Source: Nectonema munidae (taxonomy: Eukaryota; Nematomorpha; Nectonematoida; Nectonematidae). From it: a DNA stretch of 64,000 bases. Positions within the stretch are counted from its first letter, which is position 1. Each line of letters starts with the position of its first letter. Positions 50,393 through 62,529 of this stretch are shown piece after piece. The position numbers and the translations under genes were made by a program. The stretch lies in assembly GCA_030549495.1 (NCBI GenBank), contig JAUIRK010000908.1, positions 869,501 to 933,500 on the forward strand, in the 5' to 3' direction. Below the pieces are notes generated by a model, which saw only the letters and a list, made by a program, of their open reading frames with translations, searched no databases and was not told the origin of the DNA.

Positions 50393-53058
50393 CACTGGCA
50401 CCAAAAGTAACATAACAAACCACAGTTGCCATATACTATTGCTGAAACAAAAATTGGAGCCGTCTAGGATTTTCGCCAAATTTATCAATCACTTTTTTTT
50501 TATATCTTCTATTTGTTCAAATATTTTAGCCATATGAACGCTTAGCATACAAAGACCAGAAATACGTTCATCGCTCATTGTTGATCTAAGCTAAGTTTTG
50601 ATTTTGCGCATAGTACTAAAGAATCTTTCAATACAACAAGTTGTGGCAGGCAGTGTTAATGCGATAAGAAAAGACTTGAACAGCCGGGAACAGATTTGTT
50701 TTTGGTAACAAATCAATCAAAGATTGATGTTTGTCATCAAGTATGTCATCTTTGTAACAATCATACGATGATAGAGTTTCTTCAATGAGGTTGTTAATTT
50801 GGTAAACTTTTTGTATTGATGCAAGAACATCTTTGAAATCTTCCCCTTCTCTCTCTTTCATTTCGGTAGGGTGCATAACGAAAATTCTAAAATATGGTTT
50901 GTTACAATCATCGAATTGAAGTAGAAGTGATTGAACGAAATGTAAATGTTACAGCGATAATATTCTTCTATTGAACCTCCTACATCTGATCTGTGTTTTT
51001 GACGTGAACAAATTCTAGGCGTTTTGAACTGTATGTCATGTCTTTTTATCATGGTTTTGACATCATTAAGTATATCTTCTTCAAAAACGCTTTCAGCTGA
51101 ATCTCGGTGGTCTTGCAAGATCTTTATCAAATTACAAATGTGGTCATGAACGTCCAGCAGGTTCATGTTTACAGACTGTAACTTTTGGGTAACTGGTTCC
51201 AACATGCCTGAATACTTCGAAATAATGACTAAACAAACGAAAAACCCGCAAGTTCCTGCTGCACATCTGAGCTGATGAGCTGCTTGACGGGTGTTTTGTG
51301 ATTCATTCATATTTGACTCTAGTTCCTCTAAAATTTCATATATATTTGAAAAATTTTGTGAGAACAAACGTATACTTTTATACTTAGAAGTCCATCTGGT
51401 TTCACTCAATAAAGGCATATTTGGAGCCAATCTTCTGCGTCCTGAACTCTCATGAAAAAATCGAATGATTGATTTTACTGTTCCTATTGAATTACGAATT
51501 TCTGGAATTGAGTTTAGGTCATGGACTACCAAATTAAGTCTATGTGATGAACAATATACAAAAAACAGCTTTTGGGTAAGTATTTCTGATTCTAGTTTGA
51601 ACCCCATTAATTTTCCATGCTAGTGTTGAGCACCCATCATAACCTTGACCTAGGAGCTTATCCAGATTCAGTACTATTGATGAATTATGGTGTCCGCGGT
51701 TATTTCTGAGTTCATCACTAAAGGAACAAACCCTAGAAATTCCTCACGTATAAGAGCTGAATACAACTTTTTTTTGTCAAATTCAACAAATCGTACACAA
51801 ATCGAAAGTTGTTCAGTCCCTGATATATCAACTGTTTCATCTGCTAAAATAGAAAATCCAACAAAGCTATTGACATCCTTTACGATGCTTTCTCTAACGG
51901 CTTCTTCACTCAAATTAATGTGCTCATTTTGTATACGAACTGAAATATATTTATAGTTCTTGCTGCATGTGTCCATGTGATTTTTTAAAACAGTATCACC
52001 GGCCTCTATTCTGAAGTTAAGAAGGTCACGAAAGTTGCCGGCTGTGTCATCTTTTCCTCTCAGCGCAATATCATGGCAACAGCAATACAAAATACTGGAT
52101 AAGATTGATGAAAGTTTTTCACGATTTTTTGTCACAGCAAGGCCAACTGATTTATCTATTTTACTCATTATATTGAACTCTGATTTTTCCATCATTTTAA
52201 TGAAATTATTTGCATCTTGAACTGAGACTCTATGCCAATGTGATTTAGAATGATTCTTAGCACTTTCATGTAAGTCTAAATCACTAAATTTTTTTTCACA
52301 ATTAGAATTTGGTGAAGGGTTTTAGAATGAAAGCACCCATCAATCCTCTCTGAACTGGCTGTGAAAATAATACGCAAAATTTACAAAAAGCTCCTTTTAA
52401 ATAACTTGAATAAGCCAGCCATGGAGTATATTGACTAATCCATTGATGACGGAAACTGCGGGAACTCTTAGAACCTTTTTTATAATTGTAATTTATGTCC
52501 GAAGGAGTATATGTGTTTAATAAAACCTGATACTTTTTCTCATTTATCAGAGTTTGAATGCCATATCGAATGAAAATCTTCTTGATCGACGCTGTTGATT
52601 CTGTTTGTGAAATTTCAGTTTCTTTTAATTAAATTTTAGATAAACTTGCTTTGTCCTCAACATTTTCAGTATTTTCTAATTTTTGTTTTTTGAAAAAACT
52701 TCTTATATCCATTTTTAAAATCTAAAGTAAAAATTTTGAACTCGATAAAAATAATCAAAAGTAAAAATTTGAAATTCGACGTTTTTATGCTTACCAAAAA
52801 TGTTGAATATCAAGCAAACAAAAGAACAAACTGGTAACTTATGGAAAACAGTGTTTGAAAAGAAAAAATAAGTAGATATGGTACTGGGATGGGAAAGGAA
52901 TAAAAATATAAAATTGTATTCCATCACCTGCCATATTACTTCCGTTGTATATATATATATATATGTATCATTGTATATATCAATATCACCATACTATTTT
53001 TCATCATTTTAAACAAAAATTTTTGCCTCCCCTGAATTATTTTCTGCGGACGTCCATG
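50393..53058 (-). mobile_element. hAT transposon, ZMYM1-like lineage (zf-TTF, DUF4371)
   Basis: On - it starts near GGACGTCCGCAGAAAATAAT with a G-rich stretch and ends TTTTGGTGCCAGTG, resembling the CAGTGGCG ... TTTTGGTGCCACTG ends of this hAT group. No clear 8-bp duplication survives. It abuts the ISXO2-like remnant. Confidence 0.6.
50441..52712 (-). pseudogene. hAT transposase (zf-TTF + DUF4371 + hAT C-terminal), interrupted
   Basis: It starts MDIRSFFKKQKLENTENVED. A TTF-type zinc finger region follows (SFRHQWISQYTPWLAYSSYL, CKFCVLF). Then the DUF4371 region (RGKDDTAGNFRDLLNFRIEA; FSILADETVDISGTEQLSIC, the first catalytic block), FFVYCSSHRLNLVVHDLNS, MPLLSETRWTSKYKSIRLF, and the C-terminal dimerisation block (LLPKTNLFPAVQVF, then IERFFST-type sequence). 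Four or more frame changes lie between blocks. Domesticated relatives exist in animals, but these breaks and the terminal repeats indicate a dead transposon. Confidence 0.85.
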
Positions 53059-53598
53059 ATACCATTCATAATACATTTGCTATATGTATGATTTGCTATA
53101 ATAAAAAGAAGACAAGCGTGTAAAGAAAATTTAAAAAATATGAAAAAATTTTACAACCCCTTATAATTTTATTATTGTAATCAAATACATAATAAGCATT
53201 ATACTTTATTCTCTGTGTATTCAAACTGAAATATCTTTTTGCCAAGTTCAAACGAATTTTGAGTGATTAAATTATGCTACGTGCTTGACTTGAAATATCC
53301 AAAAAGTTGAGAAATAATACTAACCAATTCATTTACCTCCACTATTATAACTTAATAGAGAAAATCGACTATCAGACTAACTAATAATAATACATCGGTT
53401 TCACGGCTACTTTCCCAGCAAGCTAGGGTCTAGTGGCTGTTGCAACTATGAAAACACATATAAAAAGACTACCTAATTTTACATTTCTAAAATTCCCTAT
53501 TTTATTCATCCCCTATTTTTATATTTCTTTTTTTTCATATTCTTAAAAACAACTTCTTTCCATGTTAATTTTGGTCTACCCTTAGATTTACTTATAGT
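53059..53598. other. Spacer between two hAT elements
   Basis: AT-rich sequence with an (AT)n run just to its left near 52950. No frame or structure supported. Confidence 0.4.
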
Positions 53599-54459
53599 CA
53601 GTGATGGGATTCAGCCAGTTCGCTCCTACTCGATAGAGTAGTTTCAAAAAAATTTGAATTTTTAGCGAGTAGTCTCAAAAGAGTTACAAATTTCCAATAT
53701 ATATTTTATTTTCATCTCGTTAATTACTTTTATTTATTATTAAAAGTTTGAAATCTTTTCGGTATATTGAATGTGTTTATTGTATGTTTATGATTAAATA
53801 TATATATATATGTTTTGATTCTGTACATTCTTTCACTTATCTTATCGTGAAAAAAAACATATACATCACATGCAAACTTCCCAGCCTCCTCTGTCCAAGT
53901 TCTTCTTATTACACTTCACAATAAACATAAAAGACTGTTTCATCGTCTTTCGAAAAACCACATTCCAAATTAGTATCACTTGTAATATGAATGTTTCACA
54001 GACATGAAAATATTCTAAATCAAATAATGAAAAAAAAATCTTTAGCCTTTCAATTCTTAACTGAAACTAACACTGAATATCATTTGAACCTTATACAACC
54101 TCACCGCGAAAAATCACCTCTTTTCATAGTTTTTGCAAATTCTTTCCATTTTGTTATGAAAATCTTTAGTTTTAAAATTGGTGAAACATATTTAAAATTT
54201 ACTTTTTTGAAGTTACTTTTAAAATTTTGACGAAACTACAAAAAATCAAAAAAAGAATTTTTAAAATTTCCATTTTGCCATCAGGATTTCAAAAAAAAAT
54301 TTTGAAAAAAAATTTCGATAATTAATTTTTCATTTTAATTCGTATAATGAAAACTTTTCAAAACTAATTTATAATTATAGCTTCATAGAATTTTACAAAA
54401 CTCAATGTATTGAAAAGTTGCTAATTATTATAAAATGACAAAAAAGTATAAAAAATTTC

Positions 54460-57343
54460 ATGAATAAAACTCGAAAAAAAGATGAAATTGATGGAATGAA
54501 ATATGTATCTCAACCTTTTCAGCAAGAATCAAATCTTGAAAATATTTTTGACGAAGTTCAAGAAATTTCAAACGCATCGGATCCATTTATTCCAGTTCTA
54601 CCAGATTGCTGGAGTGAGGACCACACATTCAAAGCTAAATATATTGGTCTCATCATTCTAATCAAAAAACTAGGATGCCTACATTGTTCAAAAAGCGAAA
54701 AAGTAAATCTCTTTGGCACTGGACTACACATTTCTTCCAAGTGGGTCAGCTGCAGCGTTGAGCCATCTGGAAATACAAAAACTTCTCGTCAGGTTTGTTT
54801 GAGGAAAAAAATTCGAAATCATTTTTCATCCAAGGCGCATTCAATTTGTGTTAAAGAAAGCACTGATAGATGAAAAGAAAGCAAAAGTTTTGATAAAATC
54901 AATGAAAATTTTTTAGACTCAACAATCAAAGTTTTTGGGCTTCACTCTCGTAAAACGGCCGTAAAGATTGTTGACCACATTTCAACAAATCTTAAAAAAA
55001 AGTTTTCACCAAAATTATTGAAAAAAATGGAAATTTTGCATAATAGAAGACGAAGCTTCCACCATATCCAACAAATCAGTGCTCATCATTTTTGAAGGTA
55101 GAGGACACTGAAGTTTCACTAGTTATATTTTTTGATTTGGTTGAACTTTAGGATCAGAGTGGAGAAAACATTTTTTCATCGCTTTTATCAAGTTTAAAGA
55201 ATGGTGGTATTAATGAGGATTTTGAGAGAAAATTTAGTTGTGTTTTGCTCAAATGGAACTAGTGGCATGCTGTTGGTACTGGATGACTCCGTGAATGATG
55301 TAAATCAGGTTAATCATTTTAAAATATTCATTGATAAGATCTATAAAATTTTTCATCAGTCAAACCAAAATGAAAATGAGCTTTTTAAAATTTCATCGGA
55401 GCTAGGGCAGCAAATATTAAAAATAGGTAGGGTTTGGGGTCCCAGGTGGGCAGCTTGTAGTTTGAGGACTAATATTGCTGTATGGCAGTGTTTCTTAGAC
55501 TTTTTTCAGCTCGCACCATTAAAAAAAAATTTTTTTTCCCTCGCACCACTCCAACAACATTTTTTTTAACAATTTATTCAACAAAAAACATATATTTTTT
55601 TTTTTAAATTCAAAATATTATAATTAATCAATGACTTTTCTGTTGTTGCTTTTTATTAATGAGTGAATCAAATCTCGGCAAATTTGGACTCAAAGCGATG
55701 CGCATATCACTTGCAAGATTTGTACGAAAGTGGAAAAACCTTGCTCACAAAAATATGTTGTGGAAAAAGGCAAAAGAACTCCAGAGCTTTTTTCGATAAT
55801 AATGCATGATGATAGGACAATTGGTCCAAAAAGTACACATTGTGGTCGATCAAGCCCTTCTTTATCGGTTGTGAGGGTGAATCCGAATTCAACATAACTC
55901 TCATTCTATTTTCTTTTTGCTGACATTTTTTACGTAATTTTATTTTAAATATTTTGTCTGGAAATAAAAGATTTTCGTTTTATTTTTATGAATAAACAAA
56001 ATTTGATAAAATTTGCAAATTAACGTTTCCGATTAAAAGTGTTGAAAAAATAAAAAGAGATACTTTTACTGGAGAAAGGGAGAGAAAAAATTCTTTATGC
56101 AAATGAAGCAGGGCAAACGAATTTCAGTGTGGCAGACGATTAATCACGCAGATGAAAAAATCGAATGAAATGAAAAGTAAGAAAATAATAATTAAATTCT
56201 TGTATGCAACATGTTATGCACAACACGCTAAGACTTTTTATATACAAGAGAGAAGAAGACAGGTTATTAACACTCCAATTTGCACAATAATAATAATAAT
56301 ATCATGATACACATTTATGACTTGAACTGTTGGCATAAACACATAAAAAAGAAAAAACTTATCGCCTTTTTGCGCACATCAAAAATCAATATAAGTAGAA
56401 ATCATTTTATCGTGTTCTATGAAAATTATTGTTATTTCAGAAGTTCATGAAAAAATATAAAAAAAAATTTTTGATCAAAATTTTGGTTTTTTGAAAATAT
56501 CTTCTCGCACCACTCGGAAAGAGTTCTCGCATAACAAATAGTGCATGCACCACTGGTTCAGAAACCCTGTTGTATGGCGTGAACACCTTTCTCTTTATAA
56601 GTTTTTTTCAAACTAAGGCTTTTTTTTCAAACTAAGGCATCACGATTATCGAACAAAAGTTTTCTCTATGATTTGGCTTTGATGATTTATATTCTTCAAG
56701 AAATCTCAATATTGTCCAACGATTTGCAAGCGAGAAATATAACGATTCAAAAAGCAGATAAACTCAAAAAAAGATCGAACAACGCTTTTAACTTGATTGA
56801 AATTAAGGGTGTTTACGAAAAGGAAGGAGATAAAAAAATATGGAAGAGTTGAAAGAAATTGAGTGGGTTGAAAATTCTAAAATATTCAGAATTCCATGTC
56901 AAAATCTTCTTCAAAAAATGATTGAAAACATTTAAAGGCGTAGGATGAGCAATGACTTCATCAAAGCATGATCTTGTTCGACTGAGATTGACCACAAAAT
57001 CCTCGAGTTTTCATATTTTTTGGATCCAAATTCATGGCAGATCGAAGAGGTGATTATTCCATGGAAAGAAGGCGAGGAAAGCCTCATTCATTTCGAAAGA
57101 TATTTTTGTCATCGAATCGATCTCAATGAATATAGAGATAGTATTGAAAACTCATTAATTCAAAAAACTTTACATGCATCCGACTTACCAGAGGGCATAA
57201 AAAGAGTTAAAAATATATTGAATGTCGTGGCTGTTAGTACAGCGAAAACAGAGAGAGGCTTTTCAATGATGAAGAATATATGTTCCAAAAAAAGTAACCG
57301 ATTGTCAGTTCATAATATCTCAAACTTGATGATAATAAATTAA
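54460..57343 (+). pseudogene. BED-type hAT transposase, split by a nested element
   Basis: The first frame (54460-54873) holds a BED-like finger (LGCLHCSKSEK ... GLHISSKWVS ... LRKKIRNHFSSKAHSIC). Pieces follow: DNGTSGML-like NGTSGMLLVLDDSVNDV, VNHFKIFIDKIYKIFHQSNQ, ELGQQILKIGRVWGPRWAAC. The nested element interrupts right after NIAVW, and the transposase resumes REHLSLYKFF. The last frame (57020-57343) ends with the dimerisation block NVVAVSTAKTERGFSMMKNI and NRLSVHNISNLMIIN. Frame changes also occur outside the insertion. Confidence 0.8.
55486..56569 (-). mobile_element. Nested, internally deleted hAT element (ZBED5-like)
   Basis: Flanked by ctgtatgg and ttgtatgg (7 of 8). The ends CAGTGTTTCTTAGAC and CAGGG­TTTCTGAACC (reverse complement) face each other. 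Transposase pieces read on -: KRKYNESYVEFGFTLT and GLDRPQCT (the BED-finger start of ZBED5-like transposases) followed directly by FAFSTTYFCEQGFSTFVQI (the C-terminal block), with the catalytic middle gone. Its removal restores the host frame NIAVW|REHLSLY, so it inserted into a then-continuous transposase gene. Confidence 0.8.
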
Positions 57344-57714
57344 TTGGCATGCCGCTAAAAAATGAGAAGGCACAAGATACAGTTATAACATGGTTGAAAA
57401 AGAATAATTCAGCAGAAGACACAAAAGTAAAAAGAAAGCAAGAAGATTCAATCAAAATCAAGAGGCAATCTGGAAATACTTCGATTGAGATTATAATTCT
57501 GTTTTTTTTATTTTTCATTTTTTCACAATATTTTTGAAGTATTAAACAACGTAGAAGCTTTTTTCACTTCAAAACATGAAATTTTTAACTGTATAAGGGT
57601 TGGATAGATACAATTAAAATTTGTAGTAGGAAAGCCTAAAAAATATAAATTCTTGAAAAAATTTTCCGAGTAGTCTCAAACGAAATTTGAATCCCATCAC
57701 TGCCGTTGCTATTT

Positions 57715-59250
57715 GTACGCTAATTAATTATTCAGCTGGTCTTGCCCAAACCACCTTAATCTGTGCATCTCTATTACTTTATTGATTCCATTACATTACA
57801 TAAACTTCTTATTTTTTCATTGCTTAATTTGTCTTTCCAATTATATTTACAAATAATTCTTACATTCTCATCTCAGGTGTGTTTATCTATTTTTTCTCAC
57901 CTTGTTTTAATGCCCAACGTTTACTTAAGTATACTAAACTAGATCTAATACAACTTTTATAAAGATGACCCTTTATCTTTAAAGAAAAAGTATTATCACA
58001 TAGAACACTACTTAAAGATTTAGTAATCCATCTATCTGATCTATAACCTCTCCCAAGTAACAAAATTGATTAACTTTTTCTAGTTTTATATCTTTTATTA
58101 CTAACTTTTCTTTACTAATTTCAACCTTTTTAAAATAAGAACAACGAGTACATTTAAAATTTTTAACTTTTAATAAACTACCTTTAATACCAGAGCATCT
58201 TTTATGTATCCATTTACTAGATGTACAAAAAATAAAAATTCTTTTAACTCTTATCCCACAAACACCACATGGATCTATTTTTGAAACTATATTTTGTATA
58301 TTTGAAGAATCACCTATTTTTATCTACTTAGACTTACTAAGGTTTATTCTTAAACCTTAATTTTCAAAGTTGTTTCCCAAAAACTTATTTTCTTACTTAA
58401 TTCTTCAATAGAATCCCCAATTAAAATCATGAGCAATAAAATTTCGTTCATATCTTATTTGATACCATCTTCAAGAATTTCGTCAATAATTATATTAAAA
58501 GAAATGGACTTAATATTGATCCTTGATGTAACCCTACTTTTATTTTAAATTCATTAGAAATTGCATTTTCAATTTTTATACAAGTATCATGGCTTGTATA
58601 CAAAGCTATTACCGCCTTAACTAAATTTTCATTTACACCATTTCTTCTTAAAGACCATTCAATGAGAATTCTACAAACAGAATCAAAAGCCTTCTCCAAA
58701 TCAATGAAAGCAAAATAAATAGTATGCCCGTTTCTCGCTTTTTTTCTATTAGCTGTCTAATAATGAAGATTGTTTCATTTGTGCTTTTTCCTGACATAAA
58801 ACCAAACTGAACTTTACTTATCTCAACGATTTATTTCAATTTATTCAGTATTACTCTTTCCATAATTTTCATATCGTGTTCTAAAAGTTTTATATAGTTC
58901 TGCAATTTGAACAATCAGTAAATTGGCCTTTGCCTTTATACAATGCTATGATTAGACCTAGATTATTCCATGACTCTGAGATAGGTGCTCCATTAAAAAT
59001 GTTTTGAATTAGAACTGATTACTTCATCCTTAAATACCTTTAATATTTCTAATGAGCATTCACTGTATCCTACCGACTTATTTGATTTTAATTGAACAAA
59101 AGCACAAATAACTTCTTCAACAGTTACAGATTCCAATGGTCCTTCAAATTTTTCAGCTATTTCTAGGTTGTCAATAGGATTTTCTTTGGCATAATTTTCC
59201 CATATACTCAGCATCTTAGGTAAATTTTTATCTGACTATATTTTTATCAT
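57715..59250 (-). mobile_element. LINE remnant with C-terminal zinc knuckle
   Basis: On -: IDNLEIAEKFEGPLESVTVE and LKSNKSVGYSECSLEILK (region before the fingers); then MEKAFDSVCRILIEWSLRRN, LVKAVIALYTSHDTCIKIEN and KVGLHQGSILSPFLLI (palm); then DPCGVCGIRVKRIFIFCTSS and KWIHKRCSGIKG ... FKCTRC, a Cys/His knuckle after the reverse transcriptase; then NQFCYLGEVID. This set is typical of a widespread invertebrate non-LTR clade (RTE-X/CR1-like); the exact clade is uncertain. Stops and frame changes break it and the 5' part is missing. Confidence 0.75.
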
Positions 59251-59275
59251 GATATTTTTATCATATTTTTTTCAG

Positions 59276-59353
59276 GTACTTTTTACCAGACTATCTGAAG
59301 TAGTAAATATCAATGTACTTCTAACTAATAAAGTTGAGAAGCTGAATATCTAA
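59276..59353 (+). other. Possible terminal exon
   Basis: A strong acceptor (catatttttttcag) opens 25 codons, VLFTRLSEVVNINVLLTNKV then EKLNI and a stop. The residues look coding, but no upstream exon is available because a LINE lies there. Low confidence. Confidence 0.25.
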
Positions 59354-59391
59354 ATTTAAGATCAACTCCCTAATATACCCAAAAGTATGAA

Positions 59392-59601
59392 TTACTGATT
59401 GTTTTTCTCATTCATCAATTTGAAGAACAGGAAAAACTTATAAAAATTAAATAGTGTAAAATTAGAAGGAACATAAAAGTCATGCCAACTTAGACAAATT
59501 TCGACTTTGCAAGGGAGTATCTCTTTGATTTTGAAATGGAAATATGAAACATAAGTACACTTATACGGATTTTCAGGTGCTTCTTTGTAATCAAATTTCA
59601 T
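59392..59601 (-). other. Small open frame of coding character
   Basis: 69 codons from an ATG directly after a stop: MKFDYKEAPENPYKCTYVSY, then HFKIKEILPCKVEICLSWHD and FYVPSNF. Composition is protein-like with four Cys, but I recognise no family and found no supporting splice sites. Confidence 0.25.
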
Positions 59602-59852
59602 TTATATAGACAAAATAGAAATTTATACATTGAATAAAATATCAGAAATTCTGGTATTCCTACACTAGAACTGATTTTTTTTAAAAACTCATGGAAGTGT
59701 GTCGTCGTCAATGATTATGTTTTCACATGTTTCGTATACTTCTCAATTAAGTATTTATAATTTATTGACAAATTCAAGACTATGACGAATAAAGTTGTAG
59801 ATATTAATAACCCAAAATTAACTTATTCCTCGAGAAAATTTACTTCTGTCAG

Positions 59853-59917
59853 TGGAGCCAAATTATGCCATGCATATTGTGCATATCAAGTTGAATGAAA
59901 AAGTTAATATACTTTTT
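59853..59917 (+). other. Possible internal exon
   Basis: The acceptor aatttacttctgtcag and donor gtaaca bound 21 codons, EPNYAMHIVHIKLNEKVNIL plus F (phase 1 in, 0 out). No partner exon with matching phase was found; a hAT MITE begins 33 bp downstream. Confidence 0.2.
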
Positions 59918-59949
59918 GTAACACAAAAAAATCTTAACTTACTTTATAG

Positions 59950-60357
59950 CAGGGATGGACCGAGAGGGGGGATAGGGGATGCATACCCCCCCCCCCCCCA
60001 GCAATCTATTCAAGAAAAATTAAGGTTGCTGTTAAATGTAGCTTACATATGAAAAGTTTTAGTTTATAACAACTTTAAACATTAAAAATTTTTCATTTTT
60101 TTTTCGCTTTTTATTCAAAAATATTGTTTTTGATCATTACTAAACAATATCATTCAAATAATATTTATACTTTTTTCAGACAAAAGACGTATTTTAGTTA
60201 GAAAATTACTTAGATTTCCTACATCTGTATTAAAAGTATTCGAATCTCTTTTCAAACTAAAATATCCTTGTTTATTTCGTTATGCCTACTTAACACTAAA
60301 ACACAATCTAAATACCCCCCCCCCCCCCACAAAAGATTATTTCTGGATCCCCCACTG
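59950..60357. mobile_element. hAT MITE with a perfect 8-bp target duplication
   Basis: ctttatag flanks both sides (59942-59949, 60358-60365). The ends are CAGGGATGGACC and CAGTGGGGGATCC (reverse complement). Long C runs lie just inside both ends (59985-59999 and about 60315-60328). No coding capacity. The perfect duplication indicates a young insertion. Confidence 0.88.
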
Positions 60358-60365
60358 CTTTATAG

Positions 60366-60774
60366 TACCAGTTCTCAACGCTCTCTCCGTTAAAAATTCT
60401 CTCAACTGCCCCAAGTATTGTAACAAAAAATTTAACAACAGAAAAAGTTTAGTGTATTTTGGGGTATCTTAATTTGTCTTAGTATGTTTTGGAAAGTTTT
60501 AGTGTGTTTTGGGGTGTTTAGTCCGACCCAAACTAGCAAATGATGTAATCATGCACTTTACAAATACACAATCTCATGTTTAATTTCCTGTGCAATCTAT
60601 CTATGTGATCATCGTATTTTTTTTATTTTCTCAATCAAATGCAGAGTAAACTCTCTCTTATTTATCTATTCTACTCAGCTATGTCTCATCATTAGTTGCC
60701 ACACACTGATTTGCTGATCACATTTGTATTGGCAACAACCTTTTCATAACAAAGCATGTCTACAGTAAAGGTAA
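60366..60774. other. Spacer
   Basis: A gttttggggtatctt-like motif repeats loosely near 60460-60520. Nothing else supported. Confidence 0.35.
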
Positions 60775-60905
60775 AGGTACCATGGGGTGTTTTCGAGAAG
60801 GCACAATTGCGCCGCTTGTATCGAACTATGAAAAAGTAGGCTTGATGCGGGATCGAACCCAAGACTTGAGTTATCGAAAGCCAGTACCTAACCAACCTTA
60901 CTCAC
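60775..60905 (-). repeat. tRNA-derived SINE-like sequence
   Basis: On - it has a perfect B box (GGGTTCGATCCC, 60849-60860) and an A-box-like GGTTGGTTAGGTACTGG (60881-60897), correctly spaced. The tRNA-unrelated part continues to the left with gcacaattgcgccgc. The anticodon arm does not fold cleanly, so it is a SINE head rather than a tRNA gene. Confidence 0.55.
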
Positions 60906-61199
60906 ACACAGTGGCAGTAGCTTTACACATTGCTAGAGGGGCAACAGAATAGGAAAATAGATTGTATTAGATAAACGTTACGAATTAAATAAAAGATAAC
61001 AAAGTATTGAAAAATATATTTCGGCTTTTAGAGGTTTTTTTTATAAGTAAATAACAAGGTAATATTTTTCAAATTATTTCGGTATTGAGAATACGCAAGT
61101 TTCGATTTTCAAAAGGCTCAATATATATAATTTCATTTAAAAAAATTTTGTGATATGTGAACAGTTCGGTTATCACAAGATTCCGATTATATCAAGTTT
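60906..61199. other. Spacer with pogo-like words
   Basis: The stretch gaacagttcggttatcac ... tcaagtttcggttta near 61160 recalls pogo terminal sequence, but no inverted partner was found. Confidence 0.25.
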
Positions 61200-61722
61200 C
61201 GGTTTATTTCTAGTACCACCATGAATAAGTCTTGTCCCTCATGCCGGCGACGCCAAATAAATTCCCATAGGTAACCATCTACCTTTTCACGCTTAGTTCC
61301 ACAGTGCCTTTTGTTACGGCGTTTCAGTTATATTGTTATAGTTAGGTTAGGTCAGGTCTCAATGTTAACTTACCTCTCTTAGATAGTTGTAGTCCACAAC
61401 CGCGTCATGGCTAATACCCAGTTCGTCCCTGCAGAATTTTATGCTCGTGTATTCTTTCGTCCATGCATAGATGAATTCAATGATTTTATTCATGGGCAAA
61501 GTAGATCCTTCAAGCCACGTTTTTTTTGCGTAGGTTTTTTTCTTCCCGGCAATGACCCTTGTGGCATCTCCAGGAAGAACTTTTGTAATCTATGGTCATC
61601 GGATGGTGTTTCTGGAACAATTTCTCTTTCGGTATTATTCCGTGGTTCTGCAGAAAGTTGACAGTTTCATTGGATTGAAGGTGTTCCCAAAACCACTTTA
61701 GACTATATTCATCGCTAGCCAT
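61200..61722 (-). pseudogene. ISXO2-like transposase, internally deleted
   Basis: Starts MASDEYSLKWFWEHLQSNET at 61722, continues NFLQNHGIIPKEKL and DYKSSSWRCHKGHCRE (zinc-ribbon half). After a frame change it reads GSTLPMNKIIEFIYAW-type sequence and ends near an intron-like gtaagt (61371). Downstream on - the C-terminal block reads GYLWEFIWRRRHEGQDLFMV. The central catalytic part is missing. It differs in sequence from the copy at 49190, so at least two ISXO2-like lineages are present. Confidence 0.7.
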
Positions 61723-61769
61723 ATTATCTGAGGAAAAAATCAAAATTAAGTTTTTTAACAAATGCACAG

Positions 61770-62529
61770 GAAATAAACAACTTTAAATAGCCATAACTTT
61801 TTTATTTTTCATTTCTCGAAAAAAATAATTACATTTTCGGAAAGACTGTATTCGAAAAGTGTATTTTCGTTTCATAGTTTTTGCGGCAGTTAAACCGAAA
61901 AGAGCCCTAATTTTTAATAACGCAACTTGTGGACCTAAAACAGAATAGAAAGCGGGCGTAAATCTTTCTATAAAATATTTTTTTTATAATTATTATAATT
62001 GAAAAATAGAGGCCTTTTCGCGTATTTTCGAATTTGTTCGCGTATGTTAGCGTATTTTATCAATACCCCAAAAATTATACTAAACAATTGATATTTATTT
62101 TAAAAACACTTTAATAATTTTATTTTATTTAACCTTTATACAAATAAGGGAACCGAAGAAAAAATTAACTTCATTATCTTTGAAACGGTAATAAAAAAAT
62201 TAACTTCCTTAAACCCAGATTCTCTAATTTTGTTTTACATTACCTGAAGTTATCGTTAAATTGTTAACCCAATAGTTAAAATTTATAATAATTTCATTTA
62301 TAGGGATCATTACACAACATCCATAAAAGACTTTAATAATAAAGAAATAACTATCTCCATGCTTTTTCAGTTAGTTGTATTGGAATTCTTCACAGTTTAA
62401 CGTCCTCACTTTATACGGATGGGCGCTGTTATAATTGTAATATGCACATTTATTCTGGACTTCAAGGCAATGTTTTATTCGTATATATATACGCACTAGT
62501 TAAAATTTAAGCACCTTTTTCTTATTCTT
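61770..62529. other. Spacer, nothing recognised
   Basis: AT-rich; a short gcgtattttcgaa ... gcgtatgttagcgtatttta repeat near 62020 is the only structure noticed. Confidence 0.35.

Larger units (their letters stand above)
53599..57702 (+). mobile_element. hAT transposon, BED-finger (KIAA1586-like) lineage
   Basis: CAGTGATGGGATTCAGCC at the left and CAGTGATGGGATTCAAAT (reverse complement) at the right are nearly perfect terminal repeats. The subterminal gagtagtctcaaa occurs near both ends. The flanking 8-mers cttatagt and ccgttgct do not match. Of its 4.1 kb, 1.08 kb is a nested hAT insertion (55486-56569). Confidence 0.85.

Noticed and set aside
52944-52970. (AT)n run as an origin or regulatory site
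   Set aside because: A simple microsatellite in an AT-rich genome; nothing specific supports a function.
60849-60905. Functional tRNA gene on -
   Set aside because: Good A and B boxes but the anticodon arm does not form and tRNA-unrelated sequence is attached.
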